DNA from: JBGPHT01 sp041484525
GTDB lineage: Bacteria > Acidobacteriota > Terriglobia > Bryobacterales > Bryobacteraceae
Assembly: GCA_041484525.1 (NCBI GenBank)
Contig: JBGPHT010000010.1
Span: 1-64,000 of the forward strand
DNA length: 64,000 bases
Reading direction: 5' to 3'
Positions 54,025-63,487 of the stretch are shown in pieces. The translations under genes were made by a program, and so were the position numbers. The first letter of the stretch is position 1; each line of letters starts with the position of its first letter. The notes below the pieces were generated by a model. The model ran no database searches. It was not told where the DNA came from and worked only from the letters and a program-made list of their open reading frames with translations.

Positions 54025-55008
54025 TCAGGTATACAGGCCCATGCGCTGCTTGACGAGGTTGACCGTTTCGTTGGCGATGGGCGCCACGCGGCCGGCGCCT
54101 TCCTGAAGCACGCGCGCCAGGTAGCCCGGCTCCGAAACGATCTCGTGGTAACGGGCCTGGAACGGATCGAGATGCGAGATCACCATCTCGGCGACGGTCT
54201 TCTTGAAATCGCCGTAGCGCATCCCGGAAAATAGCTGCTTCATTTCGTCGCCGGTCGCGCCCGAGAATGCCTGGTAGATCGAGAGCAGATTCTCAACGCC
54301 CGGCCCCAGATTGTCGAAATCCACCCCGGGGTTGGAATCGGTGGTGGCGCGCATGATCGTCTTGCGGATCTTGTCCGGCGGATCGAGTAGCGCCACTGCG
54401 TGGTTCGCGCCTTCGGCCGACTTGCTCATCTTCTGCGTGGGATCGTCCAGCCCCATAATGCGCGCGCCCACCGCGGGAAGGCTGGTGCCGGGGACCACGA
54501 AGGTATCGCCATACAGGCTGTTGAAGCGCTGCGCGACGTCGCGCGTCAGTTCCAGATGCTGCGCCTGGTCCTCGCCCACGGGCACAATGCCGGCCTGATA
54601 GAGAAGGATGTCGGCGGCCATCAGGACGGGGTACTGCAACAGGCCGTCGCCCACCGATTCCTGTTTGGCGGCTTTGGCTTTGTACTGCGTCATGCGCTCC
54701 AGCCATCCCACGGGAGTGACGCAGGTGAGCATCCACGCCAGCTCCGCGTGGGCCGGCACGGCGGACTGCACCATGATGGAGCACACCTTGGGGTCGATGC
54801 CGGCGGCGAGATAGAGCGCCGCGATCTCTTCGATCTTGGCGCGTAGCTTCGCCGGGTCCTGAAAATTCGTGACCGCGTGCAGGTCGACGATACAGAAAAT
54901 GCACTCGTAATCGTTCTGGATGCGCACCCAATTCTTGAGCGCGCCCAGATAGTTGCCGATGTGCAAATTCCCGGTCGGCTGCATTCCGGAAAAGACTCGT
55001 GTTTTCAT
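54025..55008 (-). CDS. trpS: Tryptophan--tRNA ligase
   Basis: A 327-residue class I synthetase. HIGH region: GMQPTGNLHIGNYLGALKNW. KMSKS motif: DDPTQKMSKSAEG. Other motifs: VDLHAVTNFQDP and GEDQAQHLELTRDVAQRFN. ATG 55008 begins MKTRVFSGMQPTG, a normal start. The opposite-strand RNA methyltransferase starts very near, so the promoters must overlap the coding ends. Confidence 0.96.
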   Translation of the reverse strand: MKTRVFSGMQPTGNLHIGNYLGALKNWVRIQNDYECIFCIVDLHAVTNFQDPAKLRAKIEEIAALYLAAGIDPKVCSIMVQSAVPAHAELAWMLTCVTPVGWLERMTQYKAKAAKQESVGDGLLQYPVLMAADILLYQAGIVPVGEDQAQHLELTRDVAQRFNSLYGDTFVVPGTSLPAVGARIMGLDDPTQKMSKSAEGANHAVALLDPPDKIRKTIMRATTDSNPGVDFDNLGPGVENLLSIYQAFSGATGDEMKQLFSGMRYGDFKKTVAEMVISHLDPFQARYHEIVSEPGYLARVLQEGAGRVAPIANETVNLVKQRMGLYT

Positions 55009-56222
55009 GGTATGGACAGGAGCAATTCTTTATCCTAAGCAATTTCGAAGTAACCGTGGAAAAACTGGTGTACGGCGGCGACGGTCTGGCGCGCGTCGAT
55101 GGCCGCGTCGTCTTCACGCCGTTCGTGCTGCCAGGCGAGCGCATCCGCGTCCAATCCGCGCAGGAGAAACCCGGCCTCGTGCGGGCCCGCGCTGTCGAAG
55201 TGCTGGAGCCGGCCGCCGAGCGTGTGGCTGTGGCGTGCCCGTATTTCGAGCGGTGCGGCGGGTGCCATTATCAGCATGCGGCGTACGAATACCAGGTCCG
55301 GGCGAAGTTGGAGATCCTGCGCGAAGAGTTGCGGCGGCTGGGCAAGATGGAGCCGCCGGCCGAGATCGCGGTCGTTACGGGCGAGCCGTGGGGCTATCGC
55401 AACCGCGTGCAGTTGCACGTCGAGCGAGGCCAGATCGGGTATCGAGAGGCGCGGTCGCACAAGCTGTGTGCCATCGACCGTTGTCCGATCTCCTCTCCCA
55501 AGTTGAATGAAGTGATCCGCACGCTGGTCGAGATGTTGCCCGACCCACGTTGGCCGCGCTTCGTCCGGGGGCTCGACGTTTTTACCGACGAGCAGCAGGT
55601 CCAGTTGAGCGTGCTGGAGACGGAGAAGCCCGTCGCGCGGCGCTTCTTCGACTGGTGCGCCGAACGGATTCCGGGTCTGGTCGAGCACGCGCTCGATTAC
55701 CAGGGCCAGTGGCGCGTGAGTCGCAATTCGTTCTTCCAGGTGAACCGTTTTCTGCTGGACGCGCTGGTCGAGACGGCCTTGGACGGTGCCGCCGGTGAGA
55801 GCGCTCTTGACCTCTTCGCCGGAGTGGGCCTGTTTTCTCTCCCCATGGCGCGCACTTTTCGCGAGGTGACCGCCGTGGAATCGGGTGCGGGCGCCGTCCG
55901 CGATATCGAGTTCAATGCGGATCGCGCAGGAGTAGCGGTGCGAGCGGAGCAGCATACAGCCGAGGCATTTTTGGCAGAATTGGACGGCGCCCCGGATTTC
56001 GTTCTCCTGGACCCGCCCCGTGCCGGATTGGGTAAAGCGGTAGTGGCGCGGCTGAGCGAGTTGAAGCCGCCGTCGATAACGATTGTTGCGTGCGACCCGG
56101 CGACGATGGCGCGCGACTTGGCCGGCTTGGTGGCCGCGGGCTATCGCATCGAGAGGATGACGCTGGTCGACTTGTTTCCCCAGACCTATCATATGGAGAC
56201 CGTCGTGCGGTTGAGGCTGTGA
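54999..56222 (+). CDS. 23S rRNA uracil-C5 methyltransferase, RlmD/RumA type
   Basis: About 407 residues. A TRAM-like N-terminal strand (EVTVEKLVYGGDGLARVDG), an iron-sulfur cysteine cluster (CPYFERCGGCHYQ, with a later C in SHKLCAIDRCP), a SAM domain (ALDLFAGVGLFSLPMA, LLDPPRAGLG) and the catalytic Cys in VACDPATMARDLAG. It modifies U1939- or U747-like positions of 23S rRNA. The start is uncertain: GTG 54999 overlaps trpS by 10 bases, GTG 55056 removes three residues of the first strand. Confidence 0.9.
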   Translation: MFSWYGQEQFFILSNFEVTVEKLVYGGDGLARVDGRVVFTPFVLPGERIRVQSAQEKPGLVRARAVEVLEPAAERVAVACPYFERCGGCHYQHAAYEYQVRAKLEILREELRRLGKMEPPAEIAVVTGEPWGYRNRVQLHVERGQIGYREARSHKLCAIDRCPISSPKLNEVIRTLVEMLPDPRWPRFVRGLDVFTDEQQVQLSVLETEKPVARRFFDWCAERIPGLVEHALDYQGQWRVSRNSFFQVNRFLLDALVETALDGAAGESALDLFAGVGLFSLPMARTFREVTAVESGAGAVRDIEFNADRAGVAVRAEQHTAEAFLAELDGAPDFVLLDPPRAGLGKAVVARLSELKPPSITIVACDPATMARDLAGLVAAGYRIERMTLVDLFPQTYHMETVVRLRL

Positions 56223-57394
56223 TGGCGAGAGCGTTGGTGATTCTGGTTTTGTGCTGGTGCGCGAGCGCGCAAGATGCTCGCCTGGCCGAGTTGAAGGCGA
56301 CATTGATTGCCATGCGCGGGCATGCGCAGGACTATCCGAAAACCCGTGGCGCTGGGCCGTAATTGACGGCGGCGAAGCACCAACTGCGGGATTGGGTTGA
56401 GACTCGGTTGGGGAAGCTGGGCCCTCAGGGCAACGCGATAGTATTCGCCTCGCAACTAAACGACGAACTGCAGCGCGCCGGTTTATTCTGTGACGACAAA
56501 TGCATCGACATGGTGGACTTCAATGGGCTCGGCTTTCTGGATGAGGCCCGGGCGCAAACGAAGCAGTACGGCAAGTTCCTGATTATCAGAACGGGCGTCG
56601 GGATTGTTTGTGGATTCGACGAGTCGGCGTATGTCTACCAAAGAATCGGGAAGGAGTGGAAACGGTTTTGGGAAGACGAGCAAAACACATACACCGAAGA
56701 CGCGTACAAGCCGCAATTCATTGACGCAGTGCTGATTTCCCCGACGGACAAGCAATCCCTCGGATTCCGCATTCTCAAATTGGGAGAGTACCAATGGTGC
56801 ACTTCAAATTGGCGTTCCGTTTATCACCGGCTTTGGGCGGTCACCCCGAGCGGTTCGAAGTTGTTGCTTGACAAGCAAGAGGGCACGTTCCTCAGAAATG
56901 ATCCACCCATTCAGGGGAGCGTCGGGCCGGATGATGTACCGATCGAGTTTGCCACGGCGAGCGTTGATGTCGCGGTACACAACCGCGAAGCCATCCGGCA
57001 TTATTCGGTCAGGGAGCGTGTGCAGCGCGTCGACCCAATTGCGCTCAGTCCGCGCGACTTCGTGGACGAGTGGCTTACGCAGCCGTGGAGCGAGGCGGGA
57101 GCGTGGACGACGGGGACCCTCGAGAAGCAGCACAATGAACTGCACGCCGACTCTGTCTTCGGAGAGTTCTTGGACCCGACGTTTCACTGCAGGACACCAG
57201 ATTTGTGGCAGGTGGGCGTCGATTTTACGCCGGACAGCAAATCTCACGATCTGACATACTTCCTCGTCCGCTGGCGGCCTCCGTACCGGTTCAGCATGGT
57301 CGATGTCCGAAAAACGCCGTGGCCGAATTGCACTGAGAAAGATCCCGCGGCGGACGAGTGGCGCACGCTGTTCCCGACTCAGAACTGGCGATGA
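56222..57394 (+). pseudogene. Exported protein of unknown function with an in-frame stop
   Basis: ATG 56222 begins a signal peptide (ALVILVLCWCASAQ) followed by ELKATLIAMRGHAQDYPKTR. A TAA at 56360-56362 interrupts after residue 46, and the same frame continues without a break to 57394 (TAAKHQLRDWVETRLGKLGP onwards, 343 residues). A single AAA or GAA to TAA change explains this. The second part might be translated from TTG 56363 but has no ribosome binding site. It overlaps the next gene (ATGA). No domain recognised. Its GC is lower than the neighbours'. Confidence 0.75.
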
Positions 57395-58032
57395 CGGACA
57401 AGCAGCTCGACACCGTCCGCCGCAGCTACGACGAAATCGCGCACGAGTACGTCGCCCACATCGCGGACGAACTGAAAGACAAGCCATTCGACCGCGAGTT
57501 GCTGGACCGCTTCGCCGCCCGACTCCAGGGCGCAGGGCCGGTGTGCGATCTCGGCTGCGGGCCGGGCCACGTGGCGCGTTACCTTCACGACCGCGGCACG
57601 GACGTCTTCGGAGTGGATCTGTCGCCGCGGATGCTTGCCGAAGCATGCAGACTCCACCCGCAGATCCGGTTTCAGCAGGGAAACATGCTAGCGCTAGAGA
57701 TCGCAAGCGGCTCGCTGGCCGCCGTCCTCGCGTTTTACGCCATCGTCAATCTGCCGCGTGCCGACGTGAACACCGCTCTCGGTGAGATGAGCCGCGTCCT
57801 ACGGCACGACGGGCTGCTCCTGCTTGCATTCCACACCGGCGACGAAATCCTCCATCGCGACGAATTGTGGGGCAAGCCGATCGACCTCGACTTCCTCTTC
57901 TTCCGCACCGGCGACATAGAATCGGCGCTGGTTGCGGCCGGCTTCGAAATTGAGGAGTCCACCGAACGCGACCCTTACCCGGATGTCGAGTATCCCAGCC
58001 GGCGCGCCTACATCCTGGCGAAGCGCCGGTAG
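57391..58032 (+). CDS. Class I SAM-dependent methyltransferase
   Basis: A 213-residue cytoplasmic methyltransferase. Motif I is VCDLGCGPGHVARYL, motif post-I FGVDLSPRML, and motif IV VLAFYAIVNLPRADV. It resembles the UbiE/methyltransf-11 group. Start ATG 57391 overlaps the upstream stop. Substrate unknown. Its stop TAG abuts the convergent sulfurtransferase stop. Confidence 0.85.
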   Translation: MTDKQLDTVRRSYDEIAHEYVAHIADELKDKPFDRELLDRFAARLQGAGPVCDLGCGPGHVARYLHDRGTDVFGVDLSPRMLAEACRLHPQIRFQQGNMLALEIASGSLAAVLAFYAIVNLPRADVNTALGEMSRVLRHDGLLLLAFHTGDEILHRDELWGKPIDLDFLFFRTGDIESALVAAGFEIEESTERDPYPDVEYPSRRAYILAKRR

Positions 58033-58929
58033 CTACTTTTTCTCGGCGGGCAGATCGGGATTGTTGCCCCACTCGTCCCAGGAGCCGTCGTACATGCGCG
58101 CGTCGTAGCCGAGGTAGCGGGCAACGAAGTACACGACCGTGGCCTGCTGTCCGACATGGCAATACGAAACCACCCGGTCGCCCGGCTTGATTCCCGCGTT
58201 GCGGAAAATCTCCTGCAGTTGCGCGACCGGCTTGAACTTCGGCGTATCGCCCGCAAAGAGCGACGTGAACGGGATATTGGCGGCGCCGGGAATGTGGCCG
58301 ACGTTCTTGCCGTTACCCTTTCTCTCGCCCGTGTAGAACTCCGGAAGCCGCGCGTCGATGATGGCCGTCCCGGCTTTGTGCACGCCGCCGCGCACCAGAT
58401 CGAGATCGGCAATCACGTCGCTCTGGGCGCACGGCTCGATCTTACCGGGCGTGACTTTGGGCATATCCTTTGTGACGGCACGGTTTTCGCTTTTCCACGT
58501 CTCGATATTGCCGTCCATGATCGAAGTGCGCGGACCCAAGCCCATAGCGTCGAGTGTGAGATACACGCGCGTCATGGGCGATCCCCAGTCTTTCGTCTGG
58601 TAGAGGACGATTCGCGAATCGTTGCTCACGCCATACTTGGCGAACGCCTCGGCCAGCTTGGGCATGGGCGGCATCTCGAGTGCGAGCTTGCTCTCGCCCT
58701 GCATCGTGTGGCTGTCCATGTAGTCGAAGAACAACGATCCGGGGATGTGCCCGGCATCGTATTCTTCCTGCTTGCCGACGGCAAGGACCACCAGGTTTTT
58801 GTCGTGGAGGTGGTCGGCCAGCCACGAAGCAGTCACCAGCATATTGGCGCGATCGCCGTGGCCGCCACATGCGGCGGGAGCGGCGGCGAGAGGAAGGGAC
58901 AGCATGAGGCAAAACAGAAGGTAGCGCAT
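58033..58929 (-). CDS. Exported two-domain sulfurtransferase (rhodanese)
   Basis: A 298-residue protein with a signal peptide (YLLFCLMLSLPLAAAPAA). Two rhodanese domains: the N-terminal (about 30-150) lacks the active Cys; the C-terminal has Cys in VVSYCHVGQQATVVYF, followed by YDGSWDEWGNNPDLP. It transfers sulfane sulfur, e.g. from thiosulfate, in the periplasm. Gene is alone on its strand between two methyltransferases and leuS. Confidence 0.9.
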   Translation of the reverse strand: MRYLLFCLMLSLPLAAAPAACGGHGDRANMLVTASWLADHLHDKNLVVLAVGKQEEYDAGHIPGSLFFDYMDSHTMQGESKLALEMPPMPKLAEAFAKYGVSNDSRIVLYQTKDWGSPMTRVYLTLDAMGLGPRTSIMDGNIETWKSENRAVTKDMPKVTPGKIEPCAQSDVIADLDLVRGGVHKAGTAIIDARLPEFYTGERKGNGKNVGHIPGAANIPFTSLFAGDTPKFKPVAQLQEIFRNAGIKPGDRVVSYCHVGQQATVVYFVARYLGYDARMYDGSWDEWGNNPDLPAEKK

Positions 58930-58982
58930 AGGTGTATCGTGAGCAACTATATCGTGGTACGGCTTAGTGTGTCAAGGAACGC

Positions 58983-61421
58983 CTATCCGACTACGATGTT
59001 GACCAGCTTGTCCGGGACGGTGATGATCTTCTTCACCTGCTTCCCGGCGATGTGGACCTGCACTCTCTCGTCGGCCAGCGCGAGGCGCTCCAACTCCTCC
59101 TTCGGCGTGCCGAAGGGCACGGAAATGCGCGCGCGCAGCTTGCCGTTCACCTGCACCACGATTTCCGCTTCGTCTTCCTTCGCAAGCTCGGGGTCGAATG
59201 CGGGCCAAGCCTGGCGGAACACGGGACCCTCTCTGCCGAGTTCCTCCCAGATCTCCTGGGAAAGATAAGGAGCGAACGGCGCCAGCATGAGCGCCAGCTT
59301 CTCCGCCACTTCCTGTATCGCGGCGGCCGAGATGTTCGCCTCTTCCGCGTACAGCACGTTCATCAGCTCCATGATTCCCGCGATGCACGTGTTGAAGTGC
59401 CAGCGCGTTTCGAAATCCACCGTGAGCTTCTCGATCGTCTGGTGGAGCTTGCGCCGCACCTGGCGGTCGGAAGCGCCCGAGCCGCCGGCGCCGCCGAGGT
59501 TGCGCGTGACGAAGCGGTACACGCGGCCCAGGAAGCGGTAGATGCCCTCGGCGCCCTCGAAACGCCAGTCCACTTCCTTCTCGGGCGGCGCGGCGAAGAG
59601 CACGAACATGCGCGCCGTATCGGCGCCGAATTTTTCGGCTAGCATATCCGCGCCCACCACATTGCCCTTCGACTTCGACATCTTGGCGCCCTCGGCGATC
59701 ACCATGCCCTGCGTGAATAAGCGGCGCGCCGGCTCGCTGTTTTTGATCAGCCCCAGATCGCGCATCACTTTCGTGAAGAAGCGCGAGTAGATCAAGTGCA
59801 GGATGGCGTGCTCGACGCCGCCGATATACTGGTCGATCTCGAACCAGTACTCGATCTTCGCCGGATCGAATGGCTGGCGGTCGTTATGCGGGTCGCAGTA
59901 GCGGTAGAAATACCAGGACGAGTCGATGAACGTGTCCATCGTATCGGTCTCGCGCTTTGCGGGCTCGCCACACTTCGGACACGCCACGTTGACGAACGAC
60001 GGCACGTTTTCGAGCGGCGAACGGCCGGCTCCTGTGATCGCAATCTGCTCCGGCAGAATCACCGGGAGCTGCTCATCAGGCACGGGAACAACGCCGCAGG
60101 TGGGGCAATGGATCACCGGGATCGGCGTACCCCAGTATCGCTGTCGCGAGATGCCCCAGTCTTTGATGCGGAACGTGACGGCCGCCTTGCCAAAACCGTG
60201 CTGCTCAGCGTAAGCCGCCATCTGCCGGCGCGCTTCTTCGCTCGCGATGCCGGACCATTGGCCCGAGTTCTCCACGATCCCGTCGTCCGGGAACGCCTCT
60301 TTCAGTCCAGGTTCGACCCCAAGCGCACCATCCACCGGGCGGATCACGGGACGCACCGCGATGCCGTACTTCCGGCAGAATTCGAAGTCGCGCTCGTCGT
60401 GCGCCGGCACCGCCATGATCGCGCCCGTGCCGTAGCCCATGAGCACGAAGTTGCCGACCCAGATCGGCACCTGCTCGCCGCTAAACGGATTCACCGCGAA
60501 ATGGCCGGTGAAAAAGCCTTCCTTGGCGATATCGCCGGGGTCGCGGCCGGCCCGCGCGTCGACCATAGCTTTGGCGCTGGCCTGCTGATCGGCGGTGAGG
60601 ATCTGCTCGTTCAACGGATGTTCGGGCGCCAGAATCACGCACGTCGCGCCGTAAATCGTATCCACCCGCGTGGTGAAAACGCGGATCGGCTGGATGGTCG
60701 AAGCCAGCTTGAAATCGATTTCCGCGCCTTCCGATCTGCCGATCCAGTTGCGCTGCATCGTGAGGACGCGCTCCGGCCACCCGCCCTCGAGCTGCGCCAT
60801 GTCCGCCAGCAACTGATCCGCGTAATCGGTGATTTTGAGGAACCACTGTTCCAGCGCGCGCTGCTCCACCGGCGTGTCTTCATGCCGCCAGCAGCAGCCT
60901 TCCACCACCTGTTCGTTGGCCAGCACCGTAGCGCACTTGGGACACCAGTTGACCAGCGCCCTCTTGCGATACGCCAGCCCGCGCTCCAGCATCTTGAGGA
61001 AGAACCACTGGTTCCAGCGATAATAATTGGGCTCGCACGTCGAGACTTCGCGGTCCCAATCGTAGCTGAACGCGAAGCGGCGGTGCGTCTTCTTCATCGC
61101 CGCGATGTTCTGCAGCGTCCACTCGCGCGGCGGCACCTTGTTGGCAATGGCGGCGTTCTCGGCCGGCAGTCCGAACGCATCCCAGCCCATGGGATGAAGC
61201 ACGTTGTAGCCGCGCATCCACTTGTAGCGCGCCAGCGCGTCGCCGATCGAGTAATTGCGGATGTGGCCGATGTGCAGTGTGCCGCTGGGGTACGGCAGCA
61301 TCTCGAGAACGTAGAACTTGGGCTTGGCGGAGTTCTCCTCGGCCTTGTAAAAGTCGGCGTTCTCCCAACGGGTGTGCCACTTCAGCTCGATTTGGATATG
61401 GTCGTACGGCTTTTCGGGCAT
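58983..61421 (-). CDS. leuS: Leucine--tRNA ligase
   Basis: An 812-residue class I synthetase. HIGH: PYPSGTLHIGHIRNYSIGDA. Zinc-knuckle-like VNWCPKCATVLANEQV. CP1 editing domain at about 225-415. KMSKS: EGAKMSKSKGNVVGAD. The C-terminal domain ends TVPDKLVNIVVG. It is slightly shorter than E. coli LeuS (860). ATG 61421 gives the normal N-terminus. Confidence 0.96.
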   Translation of the reverse strand: MPEKPYDHIQIELKWHTRWENADFYKAEENSAKPKFYVLEMLPYPSGTLHIGHIRNYSIGDALARYKWMRGYNVLHPMGWDAFGLPAENAAIANKVPPREWTLQNIAAMKKTHRRFAFSYDWDREVSTCEPNYYRWNQWFFLKMLERGLAYRKRALVNWCPKCATVLANEQVVEGCCWRHEDTPVEQRALEQWFLKITDYADQLLADMAQLEGGWPERVLTMQRNWIGRSEGAEIDFKLASTIQPIRVFTTRVDTIYGATCVILAPEHPLNEQILTADQQASAKAMVDARAGRDPGDIAKEGFFTGHFAVNPFSGEQVPIWVGNFVLMGYGTGAIMAVPAHDERDFEFCRKYGIAVRPVIRPVDGALGVEPGLKEAFPDDGIVENSGQWSGIASEEARRQMAAYAEQHGFGKAAVTFRIKDWGISRQRYWGTPIPVIHCPTCGVVPVPDEQLPVILPEQIAITGAGRSPLENVPSFVNVACPKCGEPAKRETDTMDTFIDSSWYFYRYCDPHNDRQPFDPAKIEYWFEIDQYIGGVEHAILHLIYSRFFTKVMRDLGLIKNSEPARRLFTQGMVIAEGAKMSKSKGNVVGADMLAEKFGADTARMFVLFAAPPEKEVDWRFEGAEGIYRFLGRVYRFVTRNLGGAGGSGASDRQVRRKLHQTIEKLTVDFETRWHFNTCIAGIMELMNVLYAEEANISAAAIQEVAEKLALMLAPFAPYLSQEIWEELGREGPVFRQAWPAFDPELAKEDEAEIVVQVNGKLRARISVPFGTPKEELERLALADERVQVHIAGKQVKKIITVPDKLVNIVVG

Positions 61422-61486
61422 AGCGCTACAAAATGGGGGCTGAGTTTCTATCGTAGCAGGGCGGTGCGCGGGCTACTCTCCCTCGT

Positions 61487-61801
61487 CTATGGAAGCTCTT
61501 CGAACTGCGTGATTCGCATCTCCCGATCGGGAAAGACGGCCCGGATCTCCAGTTTCCCCCCCAGCGCCTCAACGTACCCGGCCAGCGTGCTGAGATATAT
61601 GTCGGTGCGGTGCTCGATCTTGGACACTTCGCCCTGATTCACTCCCAACGCGCCGGCGAGCTTGGCCTGCGTCATCTGGCGCGCTTTTCGGATTTCCGCA
61701 AGTGGCATGGACGCCAAACTCTGTCGCACTCGGTTGGCGATCTTCTGCTGCCGCTCGGCCGGCATTGCTTTGACCAATTCACGAAACGTACGCGTTGGCA
61801 T
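61487..61801 (-). CDS. XRE-family antitoxin-like regulator
   Basis: A 104-residue HTH protein. Helix-turn-helix around residues 38-70: IRKARQMTQAKLAGALGVNQGEVSKIE, shown here split at GEV. The N-terminal part RELVKAMPAERQQKIANRV is typical of HigA-type antitoxins partnered with Gp49-like toxins. ATG 61801 follows the toxin remnant, whose C-terminal codons end 11 bases upstream. It is intact while the toxin is not. Confidence 0.85.
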   Translation of the reverse strand: MPTRTFRELVKAMPAERQQKIANRVRQSLASMPLAEIRKARQMTQAKLAGALGVNQGEVSKIEHRTDIYLSTLAGYVEALGGKLEIRAVFPDREMRITQFEELP

Positions 61802-61812
61802 TGGAGTTTTCT

Positions 61813-62114
61813 TTCCTTCTTTAGTTCGTTCAGGTGCCGATCGTACAGTCGATCCGCTACGGGAACGAACCTCTCGTACCAGCGATCGGGTCGAACGCAT
61901 ACAACGTTCGCAGCGGTTTTCCAGCGCTCTGCGTGCGCAACTCGCGCATCTGACCGTGACGCGACGCGTTCACCTTCGAACTGTATGGGAAGCCCAAGGC
62001 GGGACCGAGTTCAGGCAGCAGGCCGACACAGTGAGCGATATCATTCTGCTGGTCCTCGCTGAGTATCGCCCACCAAGTACCGAACTCCTCAGTGAACTCG
62101 ACTTCCCAAGTCAC
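61813..62114 (-). pseudogene. HigB/Gp49-like toxin with internal deletion
   Basis: From GTG 62114: VTWEVEFTEEFGTWWAILSE and MRELRTQSAGKPLRTLYAFD are HigB/RelE-like. After FDP the frame reads IAGTRGSFP and stops at 61857. In the next frame the same DNA reads RWYERFVPVADRLYDRHLNE, which is the expected C-terminus, joined directly. The intervening strand (AILL-GG-DK type in relatives) is missing, so an out-of-frame deletion of about 15 codons at 61884-61889 is likely. The toxin should be inactive. Confidence 0.75.
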
Positions 62115-62185
62115 AGTTCCATTATGCCATAAAAAGAATATTCCTCCTAGCGCATAAACTGCTGGCCCGCTGCGATCCCCTTCTG

Positions 62186-63061
62186 CTATGCTCGCCGCGC
62201 CGTCGTCCGAACGCGCGCCGCCAGGGACTTCAGAGTGTCGAGATTGCGGCGATCGTCGCCTTCCTGGGCCACAGGAGTTTCCAGAATAAACGGCTTGCTT
62301 CGCAGTTTCGGATGACGCAGGATGCGGCGGAATGCCTCGAGTCCAATATGTCCTTCGCCGATACTGGCGTGGCGATCGACCCGCGAGCCGCGCGGCGTCT
62401 TGGAATCGTTGGCATGAAACATGTGGATGTTCTCGAGACCGAGCAATTCCTCGGCGCCGCGAATGGTATCCCGCAGTCCGGCCGGCGTCGCGATATCGTA
62501 TCCGGCGGCCAGCAGGTGGCACGTGTCGAGACAGAAGCCGACCGGCAAGGCGGTAAGCTCACGCGCCAGCCCGCGTATCAACTGCAGTTCCTTGAAGCGG
62601 CTGCCGAGATGGGAACCGGAGCCGGCCGTGTTCTCGATCAGAACCGTGAGGCCGCGCACGCGCAGACCCTTCGAGGCTTCGTTCAACCCGAGCGCGAAAG
62701 CGGCGATGCCTTCGTCCGGGGAGCGGCCGCTGTAGCTGCCCGGGTGCACCACCAGGTACTCCGCGCCGATCGCCGCCGCGCGCTCCAGTTCCCCTCGGAA
62801 GCCGTCGATCGATTTGGTGCGGATCACCGGATCGAGCGAAGCCAGATTGATCAAGTAGTTGGCGTGGATCGCAAGCGGGTGCAGGTCGAAGCGCTCGCGC
62901 GCCGCCCGCAACAGCTTGATCTGTATCGGGTCGGGAGGGCGAGCCCGCCACATCCTGGGACTGGCGGAGAAGATCTGAAAGGTGTTCGCGCCTAACTCGC
63001 CCGCCTGGAGCGCCGCCTTCTCGAGCGACCCGGAAGTAGAAGTATGGATGCCTAGCCGCAG
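62186..63061 (-). CDS. nfo: Endonuclease IV, probable CTG start
   Basis: All metal ligands are present: AIHANYLINLAS, YLVVHPGSYSG, LIENTAGSG, FCLDTCHLLAAG, MFHANDSK, VDRHASIGEGHIG and FILETP. The first ATG in frame (62953) would drop the first strand and helix; the coding sense continues upstream (LGIHTSTSGSLEKAALQAGE) to CTG 63061, which gives 291 residues, matching Nfo length. No ATG, GTG or TTG lies between CTG and the upstream stop. The enzyme incises abasic DNA. Confidence 0.85.
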   Translation of the reverse strand: MRLGIHTSTSGSLEKAALQAGELGANTFQIFSASPRMWRARPPDPIQIKLLRAARERFDLHPLAIHANYLINLASLDPVIRTKSIDGFRGELERAAAIGAEYLVVHPGSYSGRSPDEGIAAFALGLNEASKGLRVRGLTVLIENTAGSGSHLGSRFKELQLIRGLARELTALPVGFCLDTCHLLAAGYDIATPAGLRDTIRGAEELLGLENIHMFHANDSKTPRGSRVDRHASIGEGHIGLEAFRRILRHPKLRSKPFILETPVAQEGDDRRNLDTLKSLAARVRTTARRA

Positions 63062-63118
63062 ACGAACATCGTACCAGACGCTTTACATCCGTCCACAAGA
63101 TGGTGGACGGTTCGTCCT

Positions 63119-63322
63119 CTACTGCACCACCGAAAGCGTCGACGTAATCGGCAGCCCCGCGTTGCGCAGCGACGGATCCGCGTATTCCGACCGCGTAGCC
63201 GGACCTTCCCAGTTGACGGGATATGCGCGCAGACATTGCGGACAGGTGTAATGCCCGTGAATCGGCCACATGGCTTGGGCGTGCATATTCCGGCACCAGA
63301 ATTCAGAAATCCAGTTCCTCAT
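63119..63322 (-). CDS. Small zinc-ribbon-like protein
   Basis: A 67-residue protein. Cys10, Cys27 and Cys30 with nearby His (WCRNMHAQAM, GHYTCPQCLRAYPV) suggest a zinc site. ATG 63322 has GGAGGGG about 12 bases upstream; the upstream ATG 63358 is less likely. I recall similar small proteins in acidobacterial genomes but know no function. It is divergent from the TetR gene. Confidence 0.65.
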   Translation of the reverse strand: MRNWISEFWCRNMHAQAMWPIHGHYTCPQCLRAYPVNWEGPATRSEYADPSLRNAGLPITSTLSVVQ

Positions 63323-63443
63323 AATTTTTTTCTTCCCCTCCGAATGGTTATGCGTCAAAATCGCCCACTCTGGCTCTTCATAAGCAATTTACGTACCCAA
63401 GTGTGAAAGCGGATTTTCGTCCGAAAATTTCCGCAGATTTCAC

Positions 63444-63471
63444 TTGACTCAGTTTAACTCAAACGTATAAT
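63444..63471 (+). promoter_or_regulatory. Sigma-70-type promoter of the TetR gene
   Basis: TTGACT (63444-63449), 16-base spacer, TATAAT (63466-63471), 16 bases before the ATG. It is the clearest promoter in the window. A direct repeat tcaaacg at 63459-63465 and 63476-63482 brackets the -10 and may be an operator half-site pair. Confidence 0.75.
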
Positions 63472-63487
63472 TAAATCAAACGATTGA

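Noticed and set aside
59796..61637. Long plus-strand frame opposite leuS
   Set aside because: Antisense to a confidently assigned synthetase; composition is typical of a shadow frame.
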